Below, piece by piece: positions 1 to 10,763 of a DNA stretch of 64,000 bases; positions within the stretch are counted from its first letter, which is position 1, and every line of letters begins with the position of its first letter. Position numbers and translations under genes: made by a program. Location: NCBI RefSeq assembly GCF_014529535.1, contig NW_023503584.1:3122415-3186414 (forward strand), in the 5' to 3' direction. Below the pieces are notes generated by a model. It did no database searches. It was given only the letters and a program-made list of their open reading frames with translations, and was not told the origin of the DNA. Source of the stretch: Bradysia coprophila. Taxonomy: Eukaryota; Arthropoda; Insecta; Diptera; Sciaridae.

Positions 1-1154
1 AGTCAAATCCACTGTGAAACGGCTATTCGCACGCGCGTGCGAATATCATCAGCCTAGATTTTATCAGTTAGGGCCAACCGTTACTGATCAATGAATCCTT
101 CCTGTCATCATTAAAATCTTGAAGCCTACTCTGGGACCCCATCTCCTAACCCTTAATCGCATTAATCACAGTCCTGGTCATTAACAATCACAGAGCCTGT
201 AACTCACACTCTCAGTCCGCTCGTTATTGACTTAGCCCAGTCTAACATTTTGCAAAACTAGCCTGTCCGAGTGTTCAATCTAGGTTTATTAGTCGTATTC
301 TTATAGAATCCTTTAGTCGTATCCTTTAGCAGCAGTCGAAAAATTCTTTTAAAGGAATCATAATAAATTAAGAAAATATTAAAATAATGGTCGAAAAGGT
401 GGTTTTCTCGGTTCATTCCCGCAGCTCCCACTGTCATATGATAGAGTATATATCCCTCTGTCTGCCATTTGCAATATTCTACTACCCTATGCTAGATGAT
501 CAATGAACAGTGAAAAGCGTCTGTCCAGGATACATCTCATTTTCTTGTTAGGTTCTTTGATGCACCCGGGTATCAATAAAAAATTGCTGCAAAAGACTAG
601 AGTAGCTAGAGTAATTAACAAAAAAAAAATCTAAAATTTTCTAAATTCACTAAATTCGCCGAATTCGCAAAAATTCGCCAAAAATTCAACTAAATATCCC
701 CTGATGCTAGACCGAGGAAATTCTTATTTTGTTCGCCATTTTCACAACAATTCAATCCTTTTTTGTTCTACCTTTTTCCGAAAAAAAACAGTGGAACACT
801 AAATTTTCATAAATAACAACAACGTCTTACCTTTTCCAGTACCTTTCAGCCTATCCACCGTAAGAACTTCCAAAGAACACTAATAATAATCTCAACACTC
901 TTTCAAATCTCGTTTCTTTACCCGCGTTTCGATGAACGAGAGTAAGCAAATATGAGCGGCAACACAGCCCTACTCCCTCTGATTATGAAAATTACGATGT
1001 CAGATGATGATATTACGTCAATGACAGTTCAAAGCATTTCACAAGCGTGATCAGTTTAAACAAAATTTGTTGTCAGTGCATGTAACAATTATTAATTAGT
1101 TGTTACCGTAGCAATAAGTAAATTAACTCGAATTCCAAAGATCTACTCGTAAAC
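1..1154. other. Region upstream of the HIG1 gene
   Basis: No coding exon is recognised. It holds a 22-bp perfect palindrome at 24-45, T/A tracts, and on the minus strand a good donor (GGAAAAG|GTAAGAC) near 832 that could end the first exon of a divergent gene lying to the left. Confidence 0.4.
1013..1020. promoter_or_regulatory. CRE/ATF-like octamer upstream of the HIG1 gene
   Basis: TTACGTCA lies 134 bp before the HIG1 start codon. It matches the ATF/CREB-type half-palindrome. It may serve this promoter or a divergent one on the other strand. This is a motif match only, and such octamers also occur by chance. Confidence 0.25.
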
Positions 1155-3256
1155 ATGGTGAAATCAACGTTCCACGAAGAATACAATGACGATACAGCGG
1201 GCAGTAAGCTAGCGCGAAAATCAAAGGATTCACCATTTCTTGTGGCTGGTGAGTGTAAAAAAGGGAACAAAACTCGCGATTTTAGAAGATTTTAGCGTTC
1301 TGTTCTAGCGATAATGTGATAACACAACGAGAATGATGCGGAAAACATTTTCTCAATGGTGTGATGATGCAGTGTGTTATTGATTTTATTTTTACTTCGC
1401 TTTGTCTTATGCAATAGTGGCCTTGGCATTGCAATAATTTTGAACATGACGATAATTGCATTTTGTTTGGGAATTTTTTTTTTGTTTCCTTTATTGGGGC
1501 AATCCTTAGTTTGTATTTTTAACTTAATTTTATGTTAAATTACATAATCGTCCACATTTCGATTGGTACTTGATAGTGAACTCCTTTACGTAAGACAAGA
1601 AAAAATGCTGTGTGTCATCGAAGCACGCCTCCAACGTAATCTGAAATGTGAAGGACGTTCAACAGGAATGACGAAAATAATTTTTCCAATGATTTGCTAA
1701 AAGTGAAAATTATTAGATAAATGACACAGCAAATTTCGTTATTCCTTCAATTAGCTTTCATTCAAAACTTTTCTTTGGCACACTTTCTCAAAATTTTCAC
1801 AGGAATGTTGATAATTTGACCATTCTTACGCTTCCTACCAATTTAGGATTTGTAGAATTTGGTTTTATTCATTAAAATGATTCTAAGGACCAAATTATGG
1901 TGAAATGAAAATGATTATGGATATAAGCCCGGCACTCACCGCATTTTATTAGTAGTTATTCCAGTTGAATTTCGGTTAATAATAATTGGAATTATGGCTC
2001 TGAATAAGACATTAAATGCCAAATAAGATAGAGTTGTTGGAGACGGAGAGTTTATTTTTGGAACGAAGTAATACAAAAGAAAATTCTCAAACTTATTGTG
2101 TCCCCTAATTCAATTTTTCATAGTATGTTTGCTAGAGAGAGTGGTGGAAGTGGCAAATTTTCGTTAATAAGTCAATAACGAAAATTTGCAGCATCCAATA
2201 CTCTCGAGCAAACAAATTATGAAAAATTGAATTAGGGGACACAATAAGTTTGAGAAACTCTACTTCTTAATAAAGCTAGAGTCTACAAAATAGCAGACAT
2301 GCACGTTCTTGTTTGGAACTTTTCATTTTGCCGAGTGTGGTAGCTCGAGCCGAAGGTTAAATCAAAACACATTTTCAGAGAACCAAAATTTTATAGTTTC
2401 TACTGAGAATGACATTTCTGGACATTTAACCTTAAAACCGTAGTTAGAACGAAAGAACTCACTAAAGTAGATTTTGACATTTAATAGTGGGTTGCATTGG
2501 ATGCTGCAGGAGTAAGTTATTACGTGAGATAACTATTTTGTGGTAAAAGCAAACTCCCAAGTGTGTTTTTGAGCAACAAGCTTCGGTAACTGTCTACTAA
2601 GGTGGAGTTTGTATATCCAAGCCGAAGGCGAGGTATTCAACTACACATGTCGAAAAACAGTTCCCGAAGCAATTTGCTCAAAAATACAAAAATTAGTTTG
2701 CTAGTAACAAGGTTGTTTCCGAAGAAATGAAGTACGTAGCAGCATCTAATCTAATCTAATCTGTTCTGGTTTACTATACCGTCTGTCTGTATTAGATCGA
2801 CGTTAAAAGATGTGATAAATACCTGCCCCAGCGAAAGTTGAATTACCTATAGGAAAATGAATTAAATGAACCGAAAATGTCCACATGAAACGGATCATTT
2901 TCGCAGGGATCGCTATGGAATGGTAAACTTTTGCTATGGGACAGGTAGTAAAAACGGATTCGTCATATCTTTCTGGACGTGAATTAGATTTATCCAATAG
3001 ACACCATACTTACTGATCTTCAACTTCTCCACTGATCCAATTGTTTCTCTCTTTTTCAGGATTAATTGGTTTAGTTACCGTGTGCGGCATTGGAGCATAC
3101 AAATTCAAACATCGTGGAGAAATGAGTACGAGTGTATTCTTGATGCAATTGCGTGTTGCTGCTCAAGGAACGGTGGTCGGAGCGCTGTCCCTTGGCTTAG
3201 CATATACAATGGCGAATAGATTCTTGTTTAAAACGAACGACTCTGACGAAAAATAA
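1155..3256 (+). CDS. HIG1 domain protein (HIGD1-type mitochondrial inner-membrane protein), two exons
   Basis: Coding exons are 1155-1248 and 3060-3256, joined across a 1,811-bp intron (donor CTG|GTGAGT, acceptor TTTTTCAG|GA). The join makes an uninterrupted 96-residue protein, the usual size for HIGD1. The start is the ATG in AACATGG. The second exon alone is open but lacks the first 31 residues. Two hydrophobic segments (about residues 28-47 and 65-86) flank the conserved loop KFKHRGEMSTSVFLMQLRVA, followed by AQGTVVGA; this two-helix hairpin is the HIG1 domain. Family members sit in the inner mitochondrial membrane, associate with complexes III and IV and support respiration under low oxygen. 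The intron carries two hairpin elements (2084-2256 and 2549-2701). A CRE-like TTACGTCA lies at 1013-1020 upstream; its role is inferred only. I found no canonical AATAAA close to the stop codon. Confidence 0.87.
2084..2256. mobile_element. Full-length hairpin MITE in the HIG1 intron
   Basis: The left end TTCTCAAACTTATTGTGTCC and its continuation to 2122 are repeated as a perfect reverse complement at the right end (about 2218-2256). The arms continue imperfectly inward through AGCAAAC and CAAATTTTCGTT, so nearly the whole 173 bp folds on itself. It has no coding capacity. No convincing target-site duplication is visible, so the superfamily is unknown. Confidence 0.75.
2549..2701. mobile_element. 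Fold-back repeat in the HIG1 intron
   Basis: Imperfect inverted arms at 2549-2593 and 2657-2701 share GTTTTTGAGCAA, GCTTCGG and AACTGT in opposite orientation. The spacer contains AAGCCGAAGGCGAGG. This looks like a decayed non-autonomous fold-back element; no duplication of the target is evident. Confidence 0.5.
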
Positions 3257-3797
3257 GGCTAGTGTGGTTGGGTTGTGGCACAGTGCGAATGTAATGTTTG
3301 ATTCGATTAACGTTTGTGCGAGTATGTTTTGGTATTGAAGTGGATCAAATAATAGCTAAATTATTTATTAGAAAATGGAAATGTATTACAAATTTGTCAA
3401 TAGGTTTATTGATATGCGAAAGAAATATATATTTTTGTTGAACGACTTTGTGTTGCATTTTGCTACTTATCAGATAGTCAGTCCTTTCAAATATCTGAGA
3501 AGTTCAAGCCCGGAATGGAGAGAAGTTCGAGATATTGGAGTTGTTTAGGGGTTGCCATCATCGTAAGTAAAGCAATTCGACAGAAACGTTTGTCATTCAT
3601 TTCTTGAGAAATATATAACCGAATGGTTATATTCAGAGTATATTATGACGGCAAAGCTGGTACAGCTGTATGTTACTATTATTTAAAATTATTGGTAGCG
3701 CGTACAAACGCAGCTGTATCGCTAACACTGTGTGTTTAAATATAATCATATCGCAGAGTAATTTGTTGATTTGAAAATTGTCTTCGTCATCACACAT

Positions 3798-3887
3798 GGC
3801 CCATTAGCTCAGCTGGTTAGAGCGTCGTGCTAATATTCACAGAAATTAGAAACGCGAAGGTCGTGAGTTCGATCCTCCCATGGGCCA
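3798..3887 (+). tRNA. tRNA-Ile (anticodon AAU) with a 16-nt intron
   Basis: The 90-nt gene has a 7-bp acceptor stem (GGCCCAT with ATGGGCC), discriminator A at 3887, D arm GCTC/GAGC and anticodon stem TCGTG/CGCGA. The spliced loop CTAATAA has anticodon AAT at 3832-3834. An intron at 3836-3851 lies between positions 37 and 38, the canonical site. Intron bases ATTAG (3845-3849) are exactly complementary to CTAAT (3830-3834), giving the anticodon-intron pairing expected of a pre-tRNA. Internal promoter A-box and B-box sequences are intact. One T-stem pair (positions 50 and 64, U and C) is mismatched. Removing the intron leaves a 74-nt tRNA. Confidence 0.92.
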
Positions 3888-3889
3888 GA

Positions 3890-3897
3890 TTTTTTTT
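3890..3897 (+). terminator. RNA polymerase III T-tract terminator
   Basis: Eight consecutive T residues begin two bases after the tRNA discriminator, as expected for Pol III termination. This supports transcription of the tRNA-Ile gene. Confidence 0.8.
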
Positions 3898-4700
3898 ATT
3901 TAAATCTTCAAACAAATTTTCAAACAAGTTTCATTTTAATCTTAATCGTATTACATGCAAAAAACCTATCATTCTACAGCACGGCTAACCAGCAGGATTT
4001 ACACGTTTACTCTGAAGGCTCATGATCCATAGTGAATCGATTAAAAAAAAAACTTTTCAGTTATTGATATCGTTTCTACGCTCTACGTTTGCATTGAAGC
4101 TTTTAAGTTTTTTTACGTAAGTCCGCATTAACGTCTGCTTCGAATTAATTTCATGATATACAGGCGGCATATTAAAACTAATAGCTTCTAGTACTTCGTA
4201 CGGTCCTGAAAGATCTGAATGAATTGAAAAGTGCATTTGATATACGATGCATATACAATGTATATTATACATGAAAGCGTTGATTCAATATCAAGGTTAC
4301 AATCAAGTTAAGACTAGATTACCATTTGCTAAGAGTTGGGAACTCCCATAATTATTATGAATTCTAATTTTTCATGAAATGCAGTCAGTCACAAACTGAA
4401 CTACTCTGGTTTCATTGACCTTTCGCTTTATTGATTTTGAGCGTACAATCGTATTTCCCGAATTACACAATGTCATTTTGTTGTCATCTTCAACATTAAT
4501 TTACTAAATACTCTATGTTCCCAGTATAAAGTCCTAATGATTGAAGGAATAATAACACTTCCACCTCAACACATCTGGTCGACACAATATGAGGCACAGA
4601 CCAAACGCACTATTCATTGGATCTTCCAAACGGTTGGTTCGTTGTTAGCGTTGAGTAGAATCATTGTGGAATGTGTGAATTACCGCGGAAAGCATTTCGG

Positions 4701-4739
4701 CACGGCAGAGTAAAATAAACTTTACTTTACTCTGTCGTG
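4701..4739. mobile_element. Minimal (ends-only) copy of the CACGGCAGAG hAT-like MITE
   Basis: A 39-bp palindrome consists only of CACGGCAGAGTAAAATAAA and its inverse ending CTGTCGTG. It is flanked on both sides by ATTTCGG (4694-4700 and 4740-4746), a target duplication of at least 7 bp. Longer relatives with the same ends are at 33581, 59741 and 60471. Confidence 0.75.
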
Positions 4740-5045
4740 ATTTCGGTATAAAACATGCAATCGTTGGACTGATATCGGGCGTTTTTTTACTGATTGGATT
4801 ATGTAACGGATGTCTTGCTCTGTGGTCGATTGAATTACGAAAATTTTTTCGCCCAGTGGTTCTTAAGTGTTTGCATAATTTCATCGGTGCTATGGCTGTC
4901 GTGCTGGGTACATTTTCAATGGAAGTTCATTGTTTGACAATTGGAATTTTGTTCAGGAATCGTGTCGTTATACTATGGGTACGAAAAGAAATTTATGGTG
5001 AGGAACTCCAACAAATATGTTCCACTCAATAACTGTAGGACGTAT

Positions 5046-5415
5046 TAGGCATGGGCGATAATGAAAATGATTATCGATAATTATCAATTATCGATAATCG
5101 ATAATTATCGACTTTTTTTATCGAAAATTATCAAAAAAATATCGATAATCGATAATTATTGATATTTTGATAATTATCAAGATATCGATATTTCGGTCCG
5201 AAAATCCGATATTTATCGATATATTCCGATATATCGGTATATTATCATGAATTTTCAGATAAATATCAAAATATCGATATTTTGATAATTATCGAATTTC
5301 GATATTTTGATAATTATCGATAATTATTAAATTATCGATAACGATATGATTAATCGATTATCGATAATTTCTTTCGATTGATATTATCGATAATTTTGAA
5401 CGCCTCCCATCCCTA
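5046..5415. mobile_element. hAT-like MITE saturated with TATCGATA palindromes
   Basis: The ends read TAGGCATGGGCG and, inverted, TAGGGATGGGAGGCG. The element is flanked by GGACGTAT (5038-5045) and GAACGTAT (5416-5423), an 8-bp duplication with one mismatch, as in hAT insertions. The interior is built from overlapping ATTATCGATAAT and ATATCGATAT units, with about ten TATCGATA octamers. No coding capacity is seen. Confidence 0.75.
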
Positions 5416-6070
5416 GAACGTATACGGTTTTAATCATCTACACTCTACAACGTTCCTGACGATGGCCCTGAAAGAGTTTGTTTTCACTCTATTTTAATAA
5501 TAAAATAGAGATGAACTGTCGGGATCATTGAAGCTAGCGGGCCGAAACGGTAGTCTTTAGGGAAGTCTCAACTAGGGATAGGTGGTTGGGAACGATGGTG
5601 AGATTCAAAAGATTGCTGGTTTAAGGTTTTGTCAAATGATGTAGGAAAGTAAAAATAGGATATTTCACCGAGCGCTCAAGGTGGAATTTCCTTTTTTTTC
5701 CCGAAGTGAACACAACGTTTTTCATGATTGCGTTTTGCGAAAATCCGCATTTTCGTCCACTTTGAAGAAAATAATATAGATAGCGTGTTTTGCTATTCAG
5801 CCATTTTAGGTGAGAAAATGATCGATTTCTCACCCAACAAGCCTTTTTAGGGAAGAAAATAATTATTATCTCACCTAAAATGACGCCTCTTAGAATGACA
5901 ACAAAACGTCATTTTCACAACGCTTCATAGACTATGAATCATAGTGGGCAAATAAGGATTTTCGCATTGATAGCATGAAAAATAGAATATGCCACACGGA
6001 ACAAAAAAGTGGGTGTTTTTAACCACTGTGGTGAAAACACACGTTTTTGTTCCTAATGACATAAAATACC

Positions 6071-7114
6071 CAGAGCCTAATATTTGGGAATTAATTCTCT
6101 AAATTCCCAAAATTTCCAAAAATTCACCAAAATTCTCAAAAATTCCCTGAATTCCCAAAAATTCCCTGAATTCCCAAAAATTCCCAAAAATTAAAAAAAA
6201 AACAACAAATATTTCGAACAAATTGAATATAATATATTCAGTAAATTGAGCTTAAGCGGCATATCGCCAAAACTGGAGGTGATGGTGATAGGGGAACAAG
6301 TGGTCTCCGATTTTAAGGAGTGATAGATTCGTCTTCAATTCTAGAGAATCGTATCTTTCATTTTTTTCGAACATTTTTTTAAATTTTCGGTTAAAGTGTT
6401 CAAAGGTGAAAGCATGTCAGAGGGTACCGAAAACCTTTTTGCTGCTATAACTCAAAAATAATTATTTTAAGATCAGTCTACACTCCGACCTTCTATGAAA
6501 AACATTTTCGATGATAACTTCTTTTTGAAAATTGGAGCGGCTTTTTAAACTGAAATTAAGAATTTAAAATTCCACTTTTCCAATATCAATATACATTTTC
6601 AGTGTGTTTTTGATGTGTTCATTGAACTAAAAATAATATTGTCAAAATTGATGCAGTTTACGCCAAGAAAACTCAAAAGTCCAAAAAATATCACAAAAAA
6701 TACAAATTTTAGGAGTTTTGAGTTTTTGCTCAGTACACTACATCAATCTGGACAATTCCAGTGGCTATCGAAACCTTATATGTTCTGGCACCAAACGATG
6801 AGGCCACTTTTTTCACAAATAATTCGAATAAAAAGTTATCATCAAAAATGTATTTCATAGGGGGTCGGAGTGTAGATTGCTCTTAAATTATTGTAGTGTT
6901 GTACTAATGTCGGCTTTGGAGAGACCTACAAGTAGAGTATACGTGAACTTTTCCTGATCTTTTACGAGCATTTAATTATGAAAATGCAAAGAAAAGAATT
7001 TTTTTGGGAATTTTAGGGAATTTTTGGGAATTAATTCCCAAAATTCCCTAAATTCCCAAAAATTCCCTAAATTCCCAAAAATTCTCAAAAACGATTCTCA
7101 AATATTAGGCTCTG
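6071..7114. mobile_element. Non-autonomous element with inverted ends and AATTCCCAAAA arrays
   Basis: The left end CAGAGCCTAATATTTGGGAA is mirrored at the right end (TTCTCAAATATTAGGCTCTG). Both termini carry tandem AATTCCCAAAA-type units. A second inverted pair is nested inside (about 6459-6533 and 6820-6893, sharing TCTACACTCCGACC and GATGATAACTT). The 81-residue open frame at 6615-6860 resembles no protein I know. The flanks show no clean target duplication. Confidence 0.6.
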
Positions 7115-7472
7115 CAATACACTATTAGTTTCAAGCAAATTGCACGCACAAAGTGGACAACCGCCTCCCAGCTGACCGGAGTTAGCACCAATACTGATTT
7201 ACTTTACTTTAAACATCGATATTATATATTATGTCGATGACGACTTTCTCAATAATTTTATTAAATGTAAGTTACTATACTTAACGATGAATGAAATGAA
7301 TTCGATGTTAGATGAAGGTTTCTCTGTATTTGTTTTTTATGGCATTAAGATAAGACGAATAAACAATTTGACATTTAAATGTTTACGTAAGTTTCACCTC
7401 AGTTTCTAGAGTGCAATTTGTCGAAACGCTTTTCCTTGGTTCATTTCATAAGTTTATTACCAAAAAACTATC

Positions 7473-9044
7473 ATGGCACCAACTTCATTTGATGAACGTT
7501 TGTGGAAAAAAGAATCAGATGCTGTAGATGCATCGTTTGTTGATTTGTTTGCAAACGAAACAAAAAGTTCCGACTTGAAGGAATGGGATCGCAAACTCAA
7601 GAATTCAGATTTCAAAACAGTTTTCTACTATGAAGAATACAATCCCAGGAAAAATACCAAAACATCGGATTTCTTGCGTTTCATTGGAAACAAGATGTTT
7701 GTCACGAAGGATTGGCTCAATGCGATGGAATATTACAGTGCAGCACTATGTTTTGCAGAGTATGGATCGAATAACGTAAGTTTTGCTTATGCCAACCGTG
7801 CAGCATGTTTCTTGAATATGGACCGATATGATGAGTGTCTTCGCGACATTAAACTAGCTGAGCAAGCAAATTATCCATATAAGGAGAAATTAATGGAACG
7901 GAAAGCAAAATGCCTGCATTTCATGCCAAAAAAAACCGAAGAAGAAAAAGGTGAAAAACTCAGCTTTGAACCATCTGTAAATTTTCCGTGTATGGCCAAC
8001 GTTTTAGAAGTTCGGAGAAACGAAGAATTTGGCCGACACGTTATTGCTACCTGTGACATTGAAGTGGGTAAAACAGTTTTAATAGAAAGTGCTTATTGCT
8101 CACTAGGCCAAGCTCCGGATCGATTTCAATGTTACACTTGCACAAAAGAAGAAGCAAACTTCATCCCTTGCCCCAAATGCACAGATGTTATGTTTTGTAA
8201 TGAAGAATGCCGCAACGAGAATATCATTCATAAAAAGTTCTGTGGTGCCAATATCAATCGAATGCCGTCGGATATAAGATTCATAGCTGAGTCACTTCTA
8301 CTCGGAATAATGATATTTTCAAGTGCAAACGAAGTGATAAGTTTTGTGGAAGGTACACTAGCGAATCGCAATACGCAAGTCCCAAACGCCATCAATGATT
8401 CCCAGTCCAAATATCGACAATTTCTAAACTTAGCGCCTGCGAAGAATAGACACAGTTTTAAAGAAATTTATCAAGTATTCACAGGCATTTTGGATATCCC
8501 ATCAATTAAGAAAATGTTCAGAACGAAACACAGTCAGCGATTTTTGATGCACTTAGTTGCAGAGCATCGTGCTATTATGGCAAATAACTCCTTCGGCAAA
8601 CGTGTGCCAAATGGACTCATTTCAATGAAGCTGGGCCTCGTGATATCATTGTTCAATCACAAATGTGCGCCTAACATAAGTAACAGGGGCTCAAATGACG
8701 ACCCGAATGTCTCGATATTTAAGACATCACGTCCAATAAAAAAAGGCGAGCAACTATTTATAAACTATCTAATTGAATCATCAGCACCGACTTACATGCG
8801 CCGACAGTACTTATCAAAAGGTTATGATTTCATCTGCAAATGTGATAAATGTGAACCGCACTGTAAACCATCGGACCGAAGGAAGATGAAATCTGACCCA
8901 AATTTCCAATTTCTGGCATCGCTCTCAAAGGAACAATATTACTCTGCAAGTGTTAAACAAAAGTGCGAAGAATTTCTCACGCAATTCGGTCGATTGCCCT
9001 GGTCAGAAGAATTGGATCGGGTCTTAAACGTTTATAATCCATAA
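7473..9044 (+). CDS. SMYD4-like protein: TPR, MYND zinc finger and SET methyltransferase
   Basis: This intronless gene encodes 523 residues from an ATG in CTATCATGG. A TPR region spans about residues 64-147. A split SET domain begins near residue 176 (FGRHVIATCDIEVGK). It is interrupted by a MYND zinc finger with C220, C223, C233, C236, C242, C246, H253 and C257. The SET core resumes with LFNHKCAPNIS (395-403; the family usually has NHSCxPN, so S is replaced by K) and GEQLFINY (425-432). Post-SET cysteines are C455, C457, C460 and C464. This order matches SMYD4-type proteins, which are expanded in flies and act as protein lysine methyltransferases or co-repressors. The substrate is not predictable. 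An AATAAA at 9142-9147 follows the stop codon by about 100 bp. Confidence 0.9.
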   Translation: MAPTSFDERLWKKESDAVDASFVDLFANETKSSDLKEWDRKLKNSDFKTVFYYEEYNPRKNTKTSDFLRFIGNKMFVTKDWLNAMEYYSAALCFAEYGSNNVSFAYANRAACFLNMDRYDECLRDIKLAEQANYPYKEKLMERKAKCLHFMPKKTEEEKGEKLSFEPSVNFPCMANVLEVRRNEEFGRHVIATCDIEVGKTVLIESAYCSLGQAPDRFQCYTCTKEEANFIPCPKCTDVMFCNEECRNENIIHKKFCGANINRMPSDIRFIAESLLLGIMIFSSANEVISFVEGTLANRNTQVPNAINDSQSKYRQFLNLAPAKNRHSFKEIYQVFTGILDIPSIKKMFRTKHSQRFLMHLVAEHRAIMANNSFGKRVPNGLISMKLGLVISLFNHKCAPNISNRGSNDDPNVSIFKTSRPIKKGEQLFINYLIESSAPTYMRRQYLSKGYDFICKCDKCEPHCKPSDRRKMKSDPNFQFLASLSKEQYYSASVKQKCEEFLTQFGRLPWSEELDRVLNVYNP

Positions 9045-9141
9045 TCGGTAGATCATTTCTGTTTGAATCACAATTAGAATAAGGATCTAAAAAATCATAG
9101 AGTAAAAAACACTAATAATTGTTGTTTGTACCCTTTTTAAC

Positions 9142-9147
9142 AATAAA
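9142..9147 (+). terminator. Polyadenylation signal of the SMYD4-like gene
   Basis: A canonical AATAAA lies 97 bp past the stop codon and implies a short 3' UTR. It is the first such hexamer downstream of the gene. Confidence 0.6.
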
Positions 9148-9734
9148 TTGACTTTTTTATCGATGAAAATTAAATGAATGAAATATAATTATAATATCTT
9201 ATAATTCACTAATGTGACATGTCCAAATTCAGAATTTCTCCACTCCACTGATATTTACTAGGCCTCACCTTTTGGGTGAGTCAGGTCTCTTGACTGACTG
9301 ATTTCTCAATTGTTTTTGCAATTGTTACAAAAATATCATAAAATGACATTGTTTTCTAATAAATGGCGCAGTTTTTTTAGCATTACATCTCGCTTCGCTC
9401 TAGCCGCAAAGTTCACAATCGTTGAATATTTATACATTTTTTCAGCAACTGATTTATCAGCTCAAAAGCTGTGTCATTTGTCTATTTGCTTATGAATTTT
9501 ACCCGTGTGAATCAACGCCCACCAAAAATAAATAATTTGGTTATCATTTATCACAACTATATTCAAAAGTCTTATAAAATAAAGGTGAATCTGGTATGTC
9601 AAGTCAGTGATCTTACAATAGAACGTCAGAGGAGATTGTGCAAATCTTTATAGCATTCCATCCATATATATATTTATTCCCTTGACTGAAAGTCAGGGTC
9701 TTACACCAGAAAATACCGAAATATGTGATCGAAT

Positions 9735-9892
9735 TTGATAGTCAACTATCAAGTTTGATAGTCAACTATCAAATTTGATAGTTGACTATCAAGTTGTTAG
9801 TCAACCATCAAATTTGATAGTCAACTATCAAATTTGATAGTCAACTTGACAACTTGACAACTAACAACTTGATAGTTGACTAACAAATTTAA
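9735..9892. repeat. Palindromic tandem repeat, unit TTTGATAGTCAACTATCAAA
   Basis: Units of about 20 bp, each itself palindromic, repeat with small variations across some 150 bp inside the 9249-11034 element. Transcripts would form many alternative stem-loops. Confidence 0.75.
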
Positions 9893-10110
9893 TGCGTCTA
9901 CTACCAAAGAAAGATGTTTTTTTTACTCAAGGTCTTACGGCAGAAAAATGTCATGAGCACACTATGATTGAAAAGTGTAGGAAATTTTATGAAAAACGTT
10001 AAATGTAACCATCATTCTTTCTATAAGATATAAGTCATTCTCAACAAATTTCTGATTTTTTTTTTAAATTCATTATTCCAACAATCAAACAAAATATGTT
10101 ACAACTCCTA

Positions 10111-10166
10111 TACGAGTAATAAGTTTGCGGCCAGAGCGAAGCGAGGGCCGTAATTCTCACGAGTCG
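10111..10166. repeat. GAGCGAAGCGAGGGC unit, copy 1
   Basis: This 56-bp unit runs from TACGAGTAATAAGTTTGCGG to CACGAGTCG and is nearly identical to 10708-10763. A diverged inverted copy of the core lies at about 9386-9412. All three are inside the 9249-11034 element. Confidence 0.7.
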
Positions 10167-10707
10167 TAATAATTTATGGATTCCAATAGAAAAATTCAAT
10201 TTTACGGATAAAAATAATAAAATACCGATAGAAATGTGGTACATGTCGCTGGCACCTCTTCAGTAAATCAGTAAAAAGTAAAAAAAATTGTCTTTCGTTC
10301 ACTCTTTGTCGATTTTGGAAATATAAAGCAAATTCATCCTTTTACAAAATGTAACGAGAAGGCGTTTTGTTCGTTCCTAGGGAAATTCATCCTTCTACGA
10401 AATGTAACTTAAAGACGTTTTGTCGATTCCTCACTTTTGTCGTTTTCTGAATCGTCAAAAGTGAAGAAACGAAAAAAAAAAATTAATTAATTTATCGGTC
10501 GTTTATTACCATCCACATTTTATTCACGAGTGACGGTTTTGTAAAATACCGGGGGACTTCCTTTTTGTACAAAACAGTAAGAGAAGAACATCTATCTGCT
10601 TTTTTTTAAATTTTTTACCAAAGTGAAAGAGTCCTCTCATCGTTCCACATTTGTAAAACTTCGCATCTACTCTGATTAAATATGACAAAATGGCAATAGA
10701 TAGCTCA

Positions 10708-10763
10708 TACGAGTGGGAAGTTTGCGGCCAGAGCGAAGCGAGGGCCGTAATTCACACGAGTCG
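10708..10763. repeat. GAGCGAAGCGAGGGC unit, copy 2
   Basis: A direct repeat of 10111-10166 with the same core CCAGAGCGAAGCGAGGGCCG. Related cores (GAACGAAGTGAGGGC) occur at 43711 and, inverted, near 25317 in other elements. Confidence 0.7.

Larger units (their letters stand above)
3898..7472. other. Intergenic stretch between tRNA-Ile and the SMYD4-like gene
   Basis: It is filled mostly by three mobile elements (4701-4739, 5046-5415, 6071-7114). The short open frames at 4057, 4645 and 5621 (all minus) show no recognisable domain, and I do not consider them genes. Confidence 0.5.

Noticed and set aside
2740..2762. Microsatellite of CTAAT units
   Set aside because: Only about four copies; too short to treat as a meaningful repeat.
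9735..9892. CRISPR-like regularly spaced repeat
   Set aside because: The units are palindromic and contiguous with no unique spacers, and the context is a eukaryotic mobile element.
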